Source: Aphrophora alni
Taxonomy: Eukaryota > Arthropoda > Insecta > Hemiptera > Aphrophoridae
Assembly (NCBI GenBank): GCA_963513935.1
Contig: OY740769.1
Location: 66,980,984 to 67,044,983 of the forward strand
Reading direction: 5' to 3'
Length of the DNA: 64,000 bases
Made by a program: the position numbers and the translations under genes. The notes below the pieces were generated by a model, which saw only the letters and a program-made list of their open reading frames with translations, was not told the origin of the DNA and ran no database searches. The first letter of the stretch is position 1. The number at the start of each line of letters is the position of its first letter. This document shows, piece after piece, positions 49,437 through 61,004 of the stretch.

Positions 49437-51683
49437 TTGAATGTTTTTAAAGAAATAGCCATTTTGGAGTCCCTTGATAAGTAACTAAATGCTTAGTTTA
49501 AAATTTTTGTTCATATTTCTCTAGAGGTCAACAACTGAAACAACTTTGCTCAAATCTGTTACCTATGTTGGGGTTTTTCTGGTTTGATTAGGGTTACATC
49601 ACAAAATTTTGAGGTTATACTACCCTTGGTAGCAAAACGCAGTAACGCAATTTGAGATGTGGAGCTTATGTATATATTAATGGAATCGTCTAAATAAGCT
49701 CTATTTAGTTTCCTGAACAGAAATGCAATAAATACATTGTAAATTTAAAATATCTAAGAAGAAAAGTATCTGCATGTTCACTATAAAATCTCTTGGAGGG
49801 AAAAAGAGAAGTATCTGTCAATTTTTAAGCAGAAGAGCTGTAACTACTTGTAGTTAAACTATAATACCTTACAATAGCCTACCTTTCAACAGTATTTAAA
49901 ACACTGGTTCAATAAAAGTAATTACTGAAAATTTTAATGGATTTATAGCAAAACTTATAAAATGGTAATAACCTTTTAGATGGCCGATGGGCAATGTCGT
50001 TATGCTGATGCTCATATGCTGTTGTTTTCCGGCAACAGAGTAATAACGTATAGCAACATAGCGATAAAAGAATTCGGCATATTGTTATTTTAATAACAGA
50101 TTAATCGACTTGCACATACTGTACTGGTTATTGTTGGGCAAGTGTTTTTGAAGTATAGGTGCTATTAACAGACTTCGTTTTCAATTTTACAATAATTTTA
50201 TTGTTGTATAGCTGTTTTTTTCTTGACAGTTATAGAAATTTCATAATTAACGTTTCAAACTTATATCTGTTTCTGTCAAAATCATTTATATGTTAGGAAA
50301 AACAACATTTTTTAAATCTTATTTTTAAACTGAGATTATGAAAATAATAATTTATTATTTTTTCACAAAATTAGTAGGTACCAAATAAAATAATTTTTTT
50401 TAAACCAAAATTTTGAAAATAATTGTGTTAGTTATATATGTTAGCAATAAACAGGAATCTCTTAGGCAAAGCCTGTATTGGGAATTCATAGAAAGAAAAA
50501 AAGTTTAGAATGAACTCTAAATAGAGAAAAAATACAGCTGACATAAAATGAAATAAAATAAACTAATAGTAGAATAAGAAAAAAATTGTCTTGAACTAAA
50601 AATAAGTAACTTCTCACACATATAAACATACATACACATATTTATATAAACCTCCATTCATAGAACATTCACAGAACAAACATAAATAATTACTCTATAT
50701 AACATAAGAAAACTTACTAATTATAAAATAGCAGATATTGATTTAAATTAATTATAAATTTCAATGTATAGTACAGCCCACCCTCTGATCTAAGCATTAA
50801 GCAAAGTAAACAAACATGTTTTACATTCATAATACAAATTTCATATGACATATGACAAAGACAAATTGGCAACTGTCAGATAAGAGTAGGATAGCAATAT
50901 TGAACAACAGTTTTTCGATAACAGGATTGCAGTTTTCATTGAGTTACCTCTCAAGAAGCATTGAGTTATCATAACATTGCTTGGACTCTCTTTCGCTAAA
51001 ATTACTGGTATAACAACAGAAAAAGACTTCAATTTTAATAGGTCCCTGGAGCCTGACGTCCTAAATTTGTTTTTTGCTTTCGCACACAGACTCTTTGGAC
51101 GATGCCAAAAGTTGTCTTTTTCAATAATTCCCTGGGTGATGTTAGTAAAAGTATACCAGGGCATCATGTTGGGCGGTTCCAGATGAGACTCTGAAAAGGG
51201 TATACTCTTGGATCACTTTAGATCATTTCCATACCCCAGAATTCTGGGGCCCAGAGTATCCTCTTTAACCAGACTGGATGGACATCTGTCCAGAGCCACA
51301 ACTGGAGAGGAAGGATTCGACACCTCCCCCATTGCGAAGACTTCCTGACCAAGGACCAAAGTGGCTGGCTACTGAACAGAAACCGCATATACGTCTTCGT
51401 CAGAGCATGCTCAGCTTACATCAGCTTACCAAATTCAAAGCTGTCACAACTAATCCCTATATATGTATGTGGATTGTTTATGTATTCCATGTGAATTGTG
51501 AAGTGTAACAGCTTCTACGAATTGTAAAATATCAGACGCTAAACCCCTCTCAATAGGTAAAGATAGTCTGCACACCCCTGGTATGAGAATCCTAAGTAAA
51601 GATGAATGTAAGACACAGTATATAGGTGAACTGTTTGTACCTCTGTAGATGATAGTTTATGAGTTGTGAGAGTTAAGTGGGTG
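49437..51683. other. intergenic stretch, no gene recognised
   Basis: An open minus-strand frame of 108 codons at 50841-51167 has no similarity I can name and is not called. The 51280-51510 plus frame is equally unsupported; its GC content is higher than the neighbourhood, so an element fragment is possible. Confidence 0.3.
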
Positions 51684-51762
51684 TTTGACTGGGGACCGCG
51701 AGGAAGCCAACCCTCTCTTATTAGGTGCAGCTAGTCTGCATCCTCTGCGGGGATGTTTGGTT
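51684..51762 (+). repeat. interspersed repeat R, copy 2
   Basis: GTTTGACTGGGGACCGCGAG, GGAAGCCAAC, TTAGGTGCAG and GCATCCTCTGCGGGG match copy 1 at 26526-26606 in order and strand. Confidence 0.55.
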
Positions 51763-51992
51763 TTATACAACCTGTTGAGTGTCGGACACCATCCTCGATA
51801 TCATGCCTCGGGTTACCTAAAATAAAATGATTATCAGTTGCTACTGTCAAAAATTTCTCTTAGGCTACAAACAATATTTGAGAATTATATGTGCAAAATA
51901 AATGTAAATTAATATTCAATGAAAACCCAAACAATAAGTTGTTAATCTATTTATTTTAATTGCATTTTATAAAGGAATACGAATTAAGTATA

Positions 51993-52200
51993 CCTAAAAA
52001 CGTGTGCAGCTGCCAGTTGAATTTACTCCTTTATTATCCAACAAAATTGTGTTCACAGTGTCCGTTACTAATTTGTTTCTTAATTCTGTTCTTACATAGT
52101 TTATTTTGCTAAAAACTCACTCACAATCTGCATTTGCAGTAGGTACATAACATCCATTACCAATTTTGACAAATATTTAAACTCTGCTTTGTCTAATACG
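51993..52200 (-). pseudogene. hAT transposase dimerisation domain remnant
   Basis: The minus strand reads VPTANADCE, a stop where the family has Arg, then VFSKINYVRTELRNKL, then VTDTVNTILL and GVNSTGSCTRF before a TAG. This is the C-terminal hAT dimerisation block (PxSNAxxERxFSxxNxxKxxxRN-L). A frameshift separates it from an upstream EFKYLSK reading. No other hAT domain is present nearby. Confidence 0.75.
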
Positions 52201-52565
52201 TTAATGTAACAAATGAGTTTAAATCAAAACTCATCATCCCCGATGTAGTACATATTTCCTTTTGAAGTTCATCTATAAATATGCCAAGTTTTCTTCAACC
52301 ATTATCACGAAACTGAAACTCACTTTTGTTTGCTGCTACTTTTAGCAAAACTGATACCGAAGGCATTAGTAGGGTTAAATAAGTTTCTTTTTCTCCTTCT
52401 CATATTTTTAATACAACATGAAACCCTCATCGGTTGTATTTCACCTATACCACAGTACAATCTTCATTTTTATATACTTGATTTTTCCCCTGCAGTTACA
52501 GGGATTGACCACAAGTTATTATAACTCCTATCACTTCTCACCTTAACAATTCGGCTCAACCCACG

Positions 52566-53075
52566 GTGGTGATATTGGGTAACAGTCATGTTCGACATTT
52601 CAAAACCTATTCCGAAAGTTTATTGCCTAAGAAATTCCAATTTAATATTCACGGTTTTCCGGGCATGATGATACCATGATTGAAAAGCTACATTAAGCAT
52701 AATCTAAAACACATTCTCCATCCTAAGTATATCATGCTTATATTAACCACACACAATTCCTCTAATTTAAAACAAAATGTTTCATCTATCATCAGACTTA
52801 TTCGGCGGATCAACCCACACAGTAAATTTATTTTATTTAAATTACCAATTTTTTCCCTTGTCACTAATCATCCAGTCAAAGTTAATCATATTTATTTAGA
52901 CCTTTAACTTCGTTTTAAATACTTTAACCATAAACATTATTCACAACCTCAGACTAACGCGAGACGACCACTAGCAACCTTCATATTTTTAAAGGATGGT
53001 TTGAATTTTTTTCTCACATGGGAATAGAACCATTTTACAATGGTTGGCCATCTTACTTACTTCAATCAAATTATT
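52566..53075 (+). pseudogene. SGNH (GDSL-type) esterase fragment, probably from a LINE
   Basis: VVILGNSHVRHFK at 52566 is the block I serine motif (GDS, Asp read as Asn). HGFPGMMIP near 52655 and IMLILTTHNSSN near 52730 correspond to blocks II-III. KDGL and FFSHMGI around 52990-53025, in two frames, together form the block V Asp-x-x-His motif split by a frameshift. One stop lies after PGMMIP. Esterase domains of this kind occur in ORF1 of CR1/L2-type LINEs and in other mobile elements. No adjacent RT was found, so the source is inferred. Confidence 0.55.
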
Positions 53076-53822
53076 TACAATATCCACATGACCCCCCCCC
53101 CCCCTACCATTTAATATCTGACTCAGGGACCGGCCTAGACCTTAGAATGTACAATCTACAGCTCAGTCGAAGTGATATTGCAGCAGGTGAGTCCAGAATG
53201 AACTGGCACTTGTTTTGAATTCACTAACCATTCTGATCCACACTCCTCATTCTGCGACATTGTTTTTTGGATTTTTGACTTCAGCCCAGGTGGCATACCA
53301 TTACACAAATTTTCTGTGTAGTTTAGATAAGGTTTATTCCACATTGAAACCTATTCTTTCCTTGTAGGTCATGGCCCCTTTCTTCTTCCTCCCAAGTGGG
53401 GAATTAGGAGGTCATATGATCCCTTTTTTCCCTTTTTGCAAGCGGGGTGTCTGTGGTGAATTATGTTCTCCACTTTTTTCAGTTTTGCTGGCAGAAACTG
53501 CAATTTGGGCGGCATTGTCTTGCAGGTTAGTGAACATATAAAGGCAGGCGTTTACGACCATCCTTCCTCGTGTTGTGTGTCTCACCCCCACTTCCCAAAT
53601 GAGAAGCTTGTGTGCACAAAGCAGTGCTTAAGATACGAAGACAAAATTAAAACATAGTTGTACATCGCCTGCTGGAGAGACTCGATGTTGCCACGGATCT
53701 GGATTGATTCTTCACTTCGTATTACACGTCATCTGACAGATTTATTATTACGTTGTATGATTGAAGAATCATGAAAAATAGTTTTGGGCAGGTCATTAAC
53801 TCTCTCTCTTTCTTTCTATATA
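53076..53822. other. intergenic stretch, no gene seen
   Basis: Mixed sequence with C-runs and CT-rich stretches; no supported feature. Confidence 0.3.
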
Positions 53823-54120
53823 TACACAAGGTGGCTGAAAATAAACTTGCACCCCCCCCCTTTAACTTTTTTACCATTTGAGGTATTTGAATTCTGTTTG
53901 TGGCAGTGTTTTCAGGTACAAGAGGCTACATCAATGAGCGCAAAATGAACACTTTTGAGCCTCCAGTGGGTGGGTGGGGGAACTCAAAATTTTCATATAG
54001 GACTTGTGGTCCTGTTATACCTCATTTTAAACGTCTTGGTAAGACAAGAAAAATGACAAAAAAAAATAAAAATTTTAACCAGCCAAACCAAAATGGTGGT
54101 ATACATATAATTTAAGTTAG
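53823..54120 (+). mobile_element. mariner-like terminal fragment
   Basis: AAGGTGGCTGAAAATAAACTTGCA (first 20: AAGGTGGCTGAAAATAAACT) after TATATACAC resembles the ends of insect mariner-like elements. It is followed by ATACCTCATTTTAAACGTCT, which resembles the ATACCTCATTTTAAAGGTCT block inside the inverted ends of the element at 44914-46108. No opposite end was seen. It could be linked with the transposase fragment at 55760-56320, from which the Penelope-like element 3 separates it. Confidence 0.45.
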
Positions 54121-54251
54121 ACATATGTATTTTTATGGTACACTTTTCCTTTAGCATGTAAATAATATTTTGTCACTTCATTTTAAATATAATGAGTAAA
54201 AAATTATTTTTATTACCTTTATAGTTCCGTCATGTGACTTTGTGTTTGTCT

Positions 54252-54300
54252 TATTACAAAGACGCGTTTCGGAGTCATAGCTCCATCTTCAGTAATTTCA
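54252..54300 (-). ncRNA. hammerhead-like motif 3' of Penelope-like element 3
   Basis: On the minus strand: CTGAAGA (54286-54292), stem II GGAG...CTCC with a CTATGA loop, GAAAC (54266-54270), GC, GTC (54261-54263). Core, stem II and cleavage site are intact. Stem I is doubtful: only ATTAC/GTAAT pairs, offset from the ideal position. It lies about 180 bp beyond the end of the element's reading frame on the same strand. Confidence 0.45.
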
Positions 54301-54476
54301 CTCTGTAGAGGTCGTCAAAACATTAAACATAACAAAAACATTAATACTATACACACAAATATATACATGTATACGTTGATTTTAACATTTTCTTACATGC
54401 GCACGGTTTCATGGTTCGCGAACTACTGGCATCACGGTGAGGCCAAGGTTATCAGATTATGGGTTGGTCATATCAG

Positions 54477-55726
54477 TTATTTATATCTCATTGCCGTCTC
54501 AAACAATGTGTTTGATTGGAACGATAACTTTTCATTGAGAATATTGTTTGGTGATTGTTTAAATGCTTTGTAAATTTCATATTCTTCAATGGCATTCATC
54601 TTTGGTCCTTTTTTAATGATGTGGAGAGGTGTCAGGTTAGATTCAAAGTTTGTATACAAGTGTTTATTATCGATAATGTGTTGCGCGAAACTTGATCTAT
54701 TAGTGTACAGGCTATATTGGGCAAGTGTTCTTTGTATCTCTCCATGAACGATCTGCCTGTCTGTCCGATATAAAAGCAATCGCAGTCGCCACAAGCTATT
54801 TTATAGATGCCTGATTTCTTCTCTGTTGGTATTTCCTGTTTTTTACGCAATATTTTTTGTACGCTATTATTAGTTCGGTGTGTGACAATGATGTTATGTT
54901 TGTGGAGTGCATTTTTTAAGATGGAGGCCATTATTTCAGTGTAATCAGCAGCGACATATTTCTTTTTGTCTACTCTGGTCTGTATAGTGTTACATTTTTT
55001 CGCCAATTTTGCCTTCCTATGCCTTTCCAATAATTTGTCGATCATTTGGCTTCTATATCCATTTGCCTGTGTGATATATTTAATGACGTTTAACTCTTCA
55101 TTGAAATCCGTTTCATCGAGTGGTATGGACACAAGACGGTGTACAAAACTGTTATAGGCCGCCATTTTTTGTGTAAATGGGTGGTATGACTGTGAATGGA
55201 TAGTTATATCTGATGTAGTTATTTTCCTGAATATTTTGTATTTACATTTATCTTTGGTTTTTGTTACAGTAACGTCTAGGAAATTAATTTTGTTATCTGC
55301 TTCTGTTTCCATTGTAAATTGTATCTTTTGGTTGATGGAGTTCAAATATTTCTTGAGGTTATCTGCTTGTCTTAAGGTGCCGTTAAACATAATGAACGTG
55401 TCGTCAACATATCTTGCGTAAAAAATTATTTCCTTATTATATTTGTTAAATTTAGATAGTAAAAATTTGTTTTCAAAGTTGTTGAGATAAATATCAACCA
55501 ACAAACCAGACAATGGCGACCCCATAACTAGGCCTTCGTTCTGCGTGTAAAAACGATTGCAAAAAGTAAAATAATTTTGTTTCAAAACCACATTGAATAA
55601 TTGAAGTAATTCCTGTATTTCCTTATGTCCTAGTTTGTTAGATTCCGTAAGGCAGTCTTTTAAAATAGATAATGTCTCCTGTATTGGTAAGTTGGTATAT
55701 AAATTTACAATTTCTAAGGATATCAT
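54477..55726 (-). pseudogene. Penelope-like element 3: nearly intact RT plus GIY-YIG
   Basis: A 364-codon frame from 55726 starts inside RT (SLEIVNLYTNLPIQETL), runs through NEGLVMGSPLSGLLVDIYL, then YARYVDDTFIMFNGTLRQ with the YVDD block, then NFLDVTVTKTKDKCKYKIFR. It continues into GIYKIACGDCDCFYIGQTGR and FMERYKEHL (GIY-YIG endonuclease). One frameshift near 54720 moves the C-terminus into the frame that ends at 54477. It is 5'-truncated at about 55730, where a mariner-like fragment abuts. It is the best preserved of the three Penelope-like copies and belongs to a different lineage from copies 1 and 2. Confidence 0.93.
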
Positions 55727-55759
55727 TTTTATAATGTGGTAAAAGTTTTATATTGTTAG

Positions 55760-56320
55760 TTTTGTTTACAATCATTTTAAATGTTCATATTGTTCTCCTT
55801 GAGTCTCTATGGAGTAGTACAATCTTTGTTCAAAGCCTTCTCACACGTTTTCAAAAGTTCAGTCAGTTATTCTTCTGTGTTCATTTTCTATTCATTCTTT
55901 TAGATCTTCAAAAGAAGTTGGATTTGAATTATACATTACTGCCTTTAAATGGCCAGGCCAAATATTTAGGTCGGGGGACCGAGCTGGCCATTCAATACCT
56001 ACCTGAGTTCCATTGATTAGGGAATTGCTCATTCAATGTGGTCTTTACATTTTTGAGCATAATGTGAAGGAACTCCGTCTTGTTGGAAAATTATGTTTTC
56101 TCTGTCTCATCAAGTGATTTAGCTGTTCCTGTTAGATGGTCTAGAGCTGGAATTATTTGTGTATTCAACATTTCATTGTAAATAGCACCATTCAAATTTC
56201 CATTGATAACAAATAGTTCAATAAGAGAATTACTTATTTTTTCTGCCCATAAGTTTAACCACTCAGGATGGTGACTGTGACTTTTTCGATACCAGTGATA
56301 TTTTAAATCCCCAGTTTAAT
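55760..56320 (-). pseudogene. mariner-like (DDE_3) transposase fragment
   Basis: The minus strand reads HPEWLNLWAEKISNSLIELF then VINGNLNGAIYNEMLNTQII, then (shifted) FQQDGVPPHYAQKCKDH with the second catalytic Asp (QDGxPxHy), then a PPT-F-LAI reading where the SPDLTPLDFFLW block is expected. Stops and two frameshifts. Same general family as the helix-turn-helix remnant at 45470-45734. Confidence 0.8.
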
Positions 56321-56914
56321 CCACCAATTGTTTTAAAAATATTAATATCTTTACATACTTATTCAACTAATTTTTTAATATGAGTATTTAACATGAAAGT
56401 GTTTTGTCAAAATATACTTCAAAATTTTTTTGTTCTTTTTTCTAGGTATAACTGTAAATTTTCATCTCCTAGTTTCAATGACAAATTTGTTAATGATGAC
56501 TAATACATTAAATACTGATTTTTATTCTAAAATAGCTACTCACGAATTCGCTGTTTAAACGAGTTCATGAAATGTGATGTCAGACCCCATATCATAGTCC
56601 ACATCCACCAACCTGTCTAGAACAGCAAAGTTTGCTACAACTTTGTTAAACACCAGGATGTTAACTGTATTTTCATGTTTTTATTACCAAAAAACAGCCC
56701 TATACGATTTTCCCGTTGTAGTCTATAGTGTTCAAATTAAGACTGTTCTCTAATTTGTTGTATTTTTCCTTTCTAAAGTCAACAACTGTAATTGTTGACT
56801 ATTGTAATAGTGTACATTTTCAGTATGGTGATCTTAAATTGAATGGCGTATACGTTTAACATATTGCAACAAACAGGAAACATATTTTAGACTAAATAAA
56901 GAAAGTAATTAGTA
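56321..56914. other. intergenic stretch, no gene seen
   Basis: No supported feature. Confidence 0.3.
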
Positions 56915-58126
56915 CAAAATGATCAGAGAAATTTATTATATGTATGTTAATATTTAACACAGGTATAAATTTAATTTTAAGAAAGTTGCAACGTTATCAT
57001 TTTTAACATAAAGGATGAATACAGTTGCCAACCGGGAAGGTGTGAGTTGGATCTTGACATTCAGTGTGTCAAGAAAAGTGTGTCATTATTAAGACAGAAT
57101 GTGTTTTTTCTAAGACACTAAAAGTTACATATGAACAACTATTATGTAATTAAATGAGTTAGTTTCAATCAGCAAGAAATAAACTTTTAAAGTAAAAAGA
57201 TGTAATTGTATAGCATGATGCAATAGACAAAGTGTGCTACGTAAGCAGGAAAATGTGTATAAAAAAGACTAATATTTGAGTTTTAAGGAAAAACGATTAG
57301 AATTGAATAACGTTTTGTGAACTAAAGACAAAGTATGTAATTGTGACTGTTATAAAAGTGAAAGCGAAATCTAAAAAGTTATTTTTAAAAGACGAGAGGC
57401 GAGATTTTGATAAAACAACTCCATGTTATTTCAACCCGGAAACAAAGTGAATTAATTAAAAGTTTTATGTAAAACGTAGGATTTAACTTCTGTGAGTGAA
57501 TGCATGTCTGGTATAACACGCTTAAACTATCTTTTATATAAATTCATATATATGAAAATGACTAAAATTTGTGATTTATTGTTGAAAGTTATATAATAAT
57601 GTTTGTAGAATAGTCACGTGTTATTTCAAGGAGGGATAATGTTTTATTGAATATAATTATTATAATCTCTTAGTATTAAAAGATTTTCTTTGTTTAAACT
57701 TTTGAATTTGATATTCTAAATTTAAAAAGAATTTATAATTTATAAAAGTAATTGTGTAAAATAAAAAAAATATTAGCTTCAGAATACTTACATAAAAATT
57801 TCATTTTGAATTTAGCTTGCAACCATAAAAAATAATAATATATAAAGTTTTATTGAACATAATTATTTTGATTAATACAGTATGTAGGATGTTATGTATA
57901 ATTTTATCTTTTCAGGTAATATTTCATTTGTATGAAATTTTGTTTAAAAAAAGTTTATTAATAATAAAATGTGTATTTCAGAAAAAAAGGATTCTGTATT
58001 TTATTTAATATTCTACAAAGTACACGGTTTCAAAAGAACTTACGACCTCAGAGAAACTTTACACTCTCTTCAAGAGTAAAAATTTTTATGTATATAATTT
58101 TAATTTTTGTAATAAACTTTACAAAA
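56915..58126 (+). mobile_element. LTR of an LTR retrotransposon, copy 2
   Basis: Matches the LTR ending at 34358 at its start (ATCAGAGAAATTTATTATAT) and end (GTACACGGTTTCAAAAGAAC then GACCTC), and stops at the identical PBS-like TGGCGCCCAACTTT at 58127. It is shorter than copy 1 and lacks the (GA)n tract. gag-like sequence follows at 58500. The second LTR of this element was not found within the window. Confidence 0.55.
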
Positions 58127-58144
58127 TGGCGCCCAACTTTTATT
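58127..58144 (+). other. primer-binding-site-like sequence
   Basis: TGGCGCCCAACTTT, identical over 14 bases to 34359-34372. Confidence 0.55.
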
Positions 58145-58344
58145 AAATCATTTAAAATAAACAAACCTCAGCACAAGAGAAATAATATTGTTTCAATTGT
58201 TGCACCAAAGTGGAGCAAATTGTTTATTTTAAAAGAAAATTTAAGATAAACAAAGTTGAAAATTGGAGAATATAAAAATAAAAATACAGAATCTATCAAG
58301 GTAAGAGTATTAAAATGATAAATATAAATAATAAAGATAATTAT

Positions 58345-58493
58345 TTTAAAGATAATAAAACACAATTATTTATTTTGTATATCCACTCCTGTAATACAGC
58401 CTCGTCAATGCCTTAACAGGCGAAATCATTGGTCGGCTAGACTAATTATAAGTGGATATACAAAATAAATAATTGTGTTTTATTATCTTTAAA
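58345..58493. repeat. 149-bp palindrome with perfect 43-bp arms
   Basis: Left arm 58345-58387 and right arm 58451-58493 are exact reverse complements (arm ends at TATATCCACT next to the loop). The 63-base loop is far more GC-rich than the arms and contains a hammerhead-like sequence. Perfect identity over 43 bp suggests a recent origin. Confidence 0.95.
58399..58440 (+). ncRNA. decayed hammerhead-like sequence in palindrome loop
   Basis: GCC, TCGTCAA, TGCC, TTAACA, GGC, GAAA, TCATTG, GTC, GGC in this order. Stem II TGCC/GGC(A), the GAAA box, a GTC triplet and a 3-bp stem I GCC/GGC are all in the hammerhead order. The first core box (CUGANGA) is replaced by TCGTCAA, so it should not cleave as it stands. 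It resembles the motif at 38683-38727 (TGCCTTA...AGGCGAAA). Confidence 0.35.
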
Positions 58494-58499
58494 CATGGA

Positions 58500-59060
58500 A
58501 TTCCAAATGTAGAATTAAAACAAAATAATTTAAAGTTAGATAATATGGAGAAAAATTAGAACAAAACAAAGTAGAGATGAAATAAGAATATTTAAAATTA
58601 GAACAGGGTTTAATTAAAGAAATTAAACAGGGTTATAAGGAAATGGGAAATAGGCTATCAGAGCGATTGGACCAAGTTGAAGAAAGAATATTCGTTAGGT
58701 TAGATAAACTAGAAAAAACCATAAATAGTGGGGTGGAAGACAGTGTAATGGAAGTTAAAATTAACGTGAACAATAGGTTAGGTGATGTTGAGGAAAAAGT
58801 AGAACAAAAAGGGAAATAGTTTGGTGGAAGACAATGTAATTGAAGTTAATGATTATGTAAACAACGGGTTATATAATACGGAGGAACAATTAGAAAAATG
58901 GAAGATAATGTAGTACATTTAGATTTTAAGGTAGATAGGTAAATCAGTAATATGACGATATGTTATGAAGAGGATTTTATGAATAAGATTAATGAAGGAG
59001 TTATAGTACAAAAACAAAGTATTTATATAAATGAAAGTGTAGTAAAGGATACAATGGTAT
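58500..59060 (+). pseudogene. gag-like coiled-coil ORF remnant
   Basis: Broken plus-strand frames read GYKEMGNRLSERLDQVEERI then LDKLEKTINSGVEDSVMEVK then NNRLGDVEEKVEQ. Heptad-like spacing of Leu/Val/Ile with Glu and Lys between suggests a coiled coil. It follows an LTR and a PBS-like site, so a gag N-terminus is the natural reading. No capsid or zinc knuckle block was recognised. Confidence 0.45.
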
Positions 59061-61000
59061 CAAAGTGTTATAATTAAAATGAAAAGCCGTATCTAAAAGT
59101 ATTGTTAGAAGTAGTAGAAATGTTTAATAAAATAAGGGGTGTAAAATGGGAAAATCATAAAAAGAGATTAGTGATTAGAAAAATGTTAAGATAGGATAAA
59201 TCACAAAAAGAAATTAGTAGTTAGAAAAATGTTGAGACTAGGAGCAAACCATAGAAATAAAAAGTAATTTGGAAAAAGGTCATGGTCAAGGATAAATTAC
59301 ACAAGGAATTAATGTTTAAAAAAAATTAAAATCAAGTAAAATTTTAAAATGGGAAATTTAGTATTAGTTAGAAGTTATTTGTTATAAAATTTAAAAAGAA
59401 AAAAGAAAAAGCATTTTCTGAAACAGTAGTTTATAAGAGTCAAAGTTGGAGAAATCGTTTTATTTAAATATAAATGCATTGGATATTGTACTAGGAATAG
59501 TTTGATATTAGTTAGTTCAAAACATGATTCTGATTATCCAGATCGTAACTATTTTGAGTGACACTCGAATTATGGTTTCATCACATCATCCCAGTTTATG
59601 GGTTGTAAAACTGTCACATCTATTTCTGTAAGCACACTACAGGAAGAATAATAGAACATTAGGGAAAAAAAATCAAAATTATTTATTTACTCCTAGTTAC
59701 ATTATTAGTTTTCAGTTACATGTTTTATAATATTCTTACTACAAGAATTCTACAAATTCATACAATGTAATGAAGGCCGTCTTAGTATTAAGGGCTGATA
59801 GGACAGTAGTCCAAGGGTGCTTACATACCCATAACAACACAGAGAAAAGAGTAATTCAGTCTCAGTTTTTCACATGTATTAGTGATAAGTTGACAAATTA
59901 TTATTATTAATTTAATTAACTTAATTTATTTAATTTAATTAGGATTTGTTTATGAAACAACAACTATGCCATATATACAATGTGGACTGATTTGGACTTG
60001 TGCAATTTACTCAGGAACTATAAACATACTGATTCTGCTCACTCTTCTCTCCCTTTTTTGAGAGTTGTTATATATTATGAAATATATAACCTAGCTCTTA
60101 GCTTTACTTCGTTACCATATTATGAAGTTAGCTCCAAGAGGTTAGATCAAACAGTGTTTTCATATTATCTGTCTATTGCTTATTTGTGAGTCAAATTATA
60201 ACATATTAAATGATATTTTTAACCCTAAAAACCTCATTTTAATTGTGTTTTGGTAACTGGAAATTGTGGTAATACATTTTGACCTACAGACATGATGTTT
60301 ATCACGCAGTTGTAACTTTGGAGCAAGAATATAGAACATATATAATATTTAAAACCAATGATTTCTTTGAAAATAAGTATATTTATAAATATAAAAAGTC
60401 AAACTTTTTTATAAGTGCGTAACTTATATTTTTCAATAAATTTACTGGAGCCTCATAGTGAGTTTATAGTAAAATCTGAATTTTTAGAATAATAATATAT
60501 AGTTAGTTTCTTTGTGATTTCAATAATATTTGTAATTATTTTCTTATAAAATACATTTCATGTAAGAAACTTTGTGCCATAAGACGGCCTTGCATTTCAT
60601 AATCATTTGTTTTATTTAACTAACTACAGTAACTTAATGTCTTATATTAATTATTGAGAAAAGCTACTATACAAAGTATAATTTTAAATCATTTTTTAAT
60701 AAAAAATATTCATTGTACGTTGGAAATTCTTAAAATTAAAGGGCCTTGTCAACAGAATAAAAATCAGCATATGAAGAGTTAAATTTTCGCTTTTATGATT
60801 TAAATCTATTTACACATTTATTTATAAACTAGAGTTCCAAATTAATTAAATACACAGTCAGATAATGAACAATTTATATCGATCAATGGAGTTAACACAT
60901 TTTTAATCTTCAGTCAATTTAGTAAACAAATACAGAGTTGATATTGATGAATATACCAATATTTACTTTTTTCAAAATGTCTTGGGCTAATACTATTCAT
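59061..61000. other. intergenic AT-rich stretch
   Basis: Decayed continuation of the retrotransposon is possible to about 59460 (repeated GTTAGAAAAATGTTAAGA-like units near 59165 and 59220). AAGGCCGTCTTA at 59774 and its inverse TAAGACGGCCTT at 60580 could be element ends about 820 bp apart, but the match is short. Otherwise nothing seen. Confidence 0.35.
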
Positions 61001-61004
61001 TTAA

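Noticed and set aside
50841..51167. 108-codon open frame on the minus strand
   Set aside because: No recognisable domain, no splice or start context that would distinguish it from a chance frame, and an overlapping open frame on the other strand.
55753..56016. 87-codon plus-strand open frame
   Set aside because: It is the antisense shadow of the mariner-like transposase fragment read on the minus strand.
59774..60592. AAGGCCGTCTTA and TAAGACGGCCTT as ends of an 820-bp transposon
   Set aside because: Only 12 bases match and no target duplication or internal similarity supports it.
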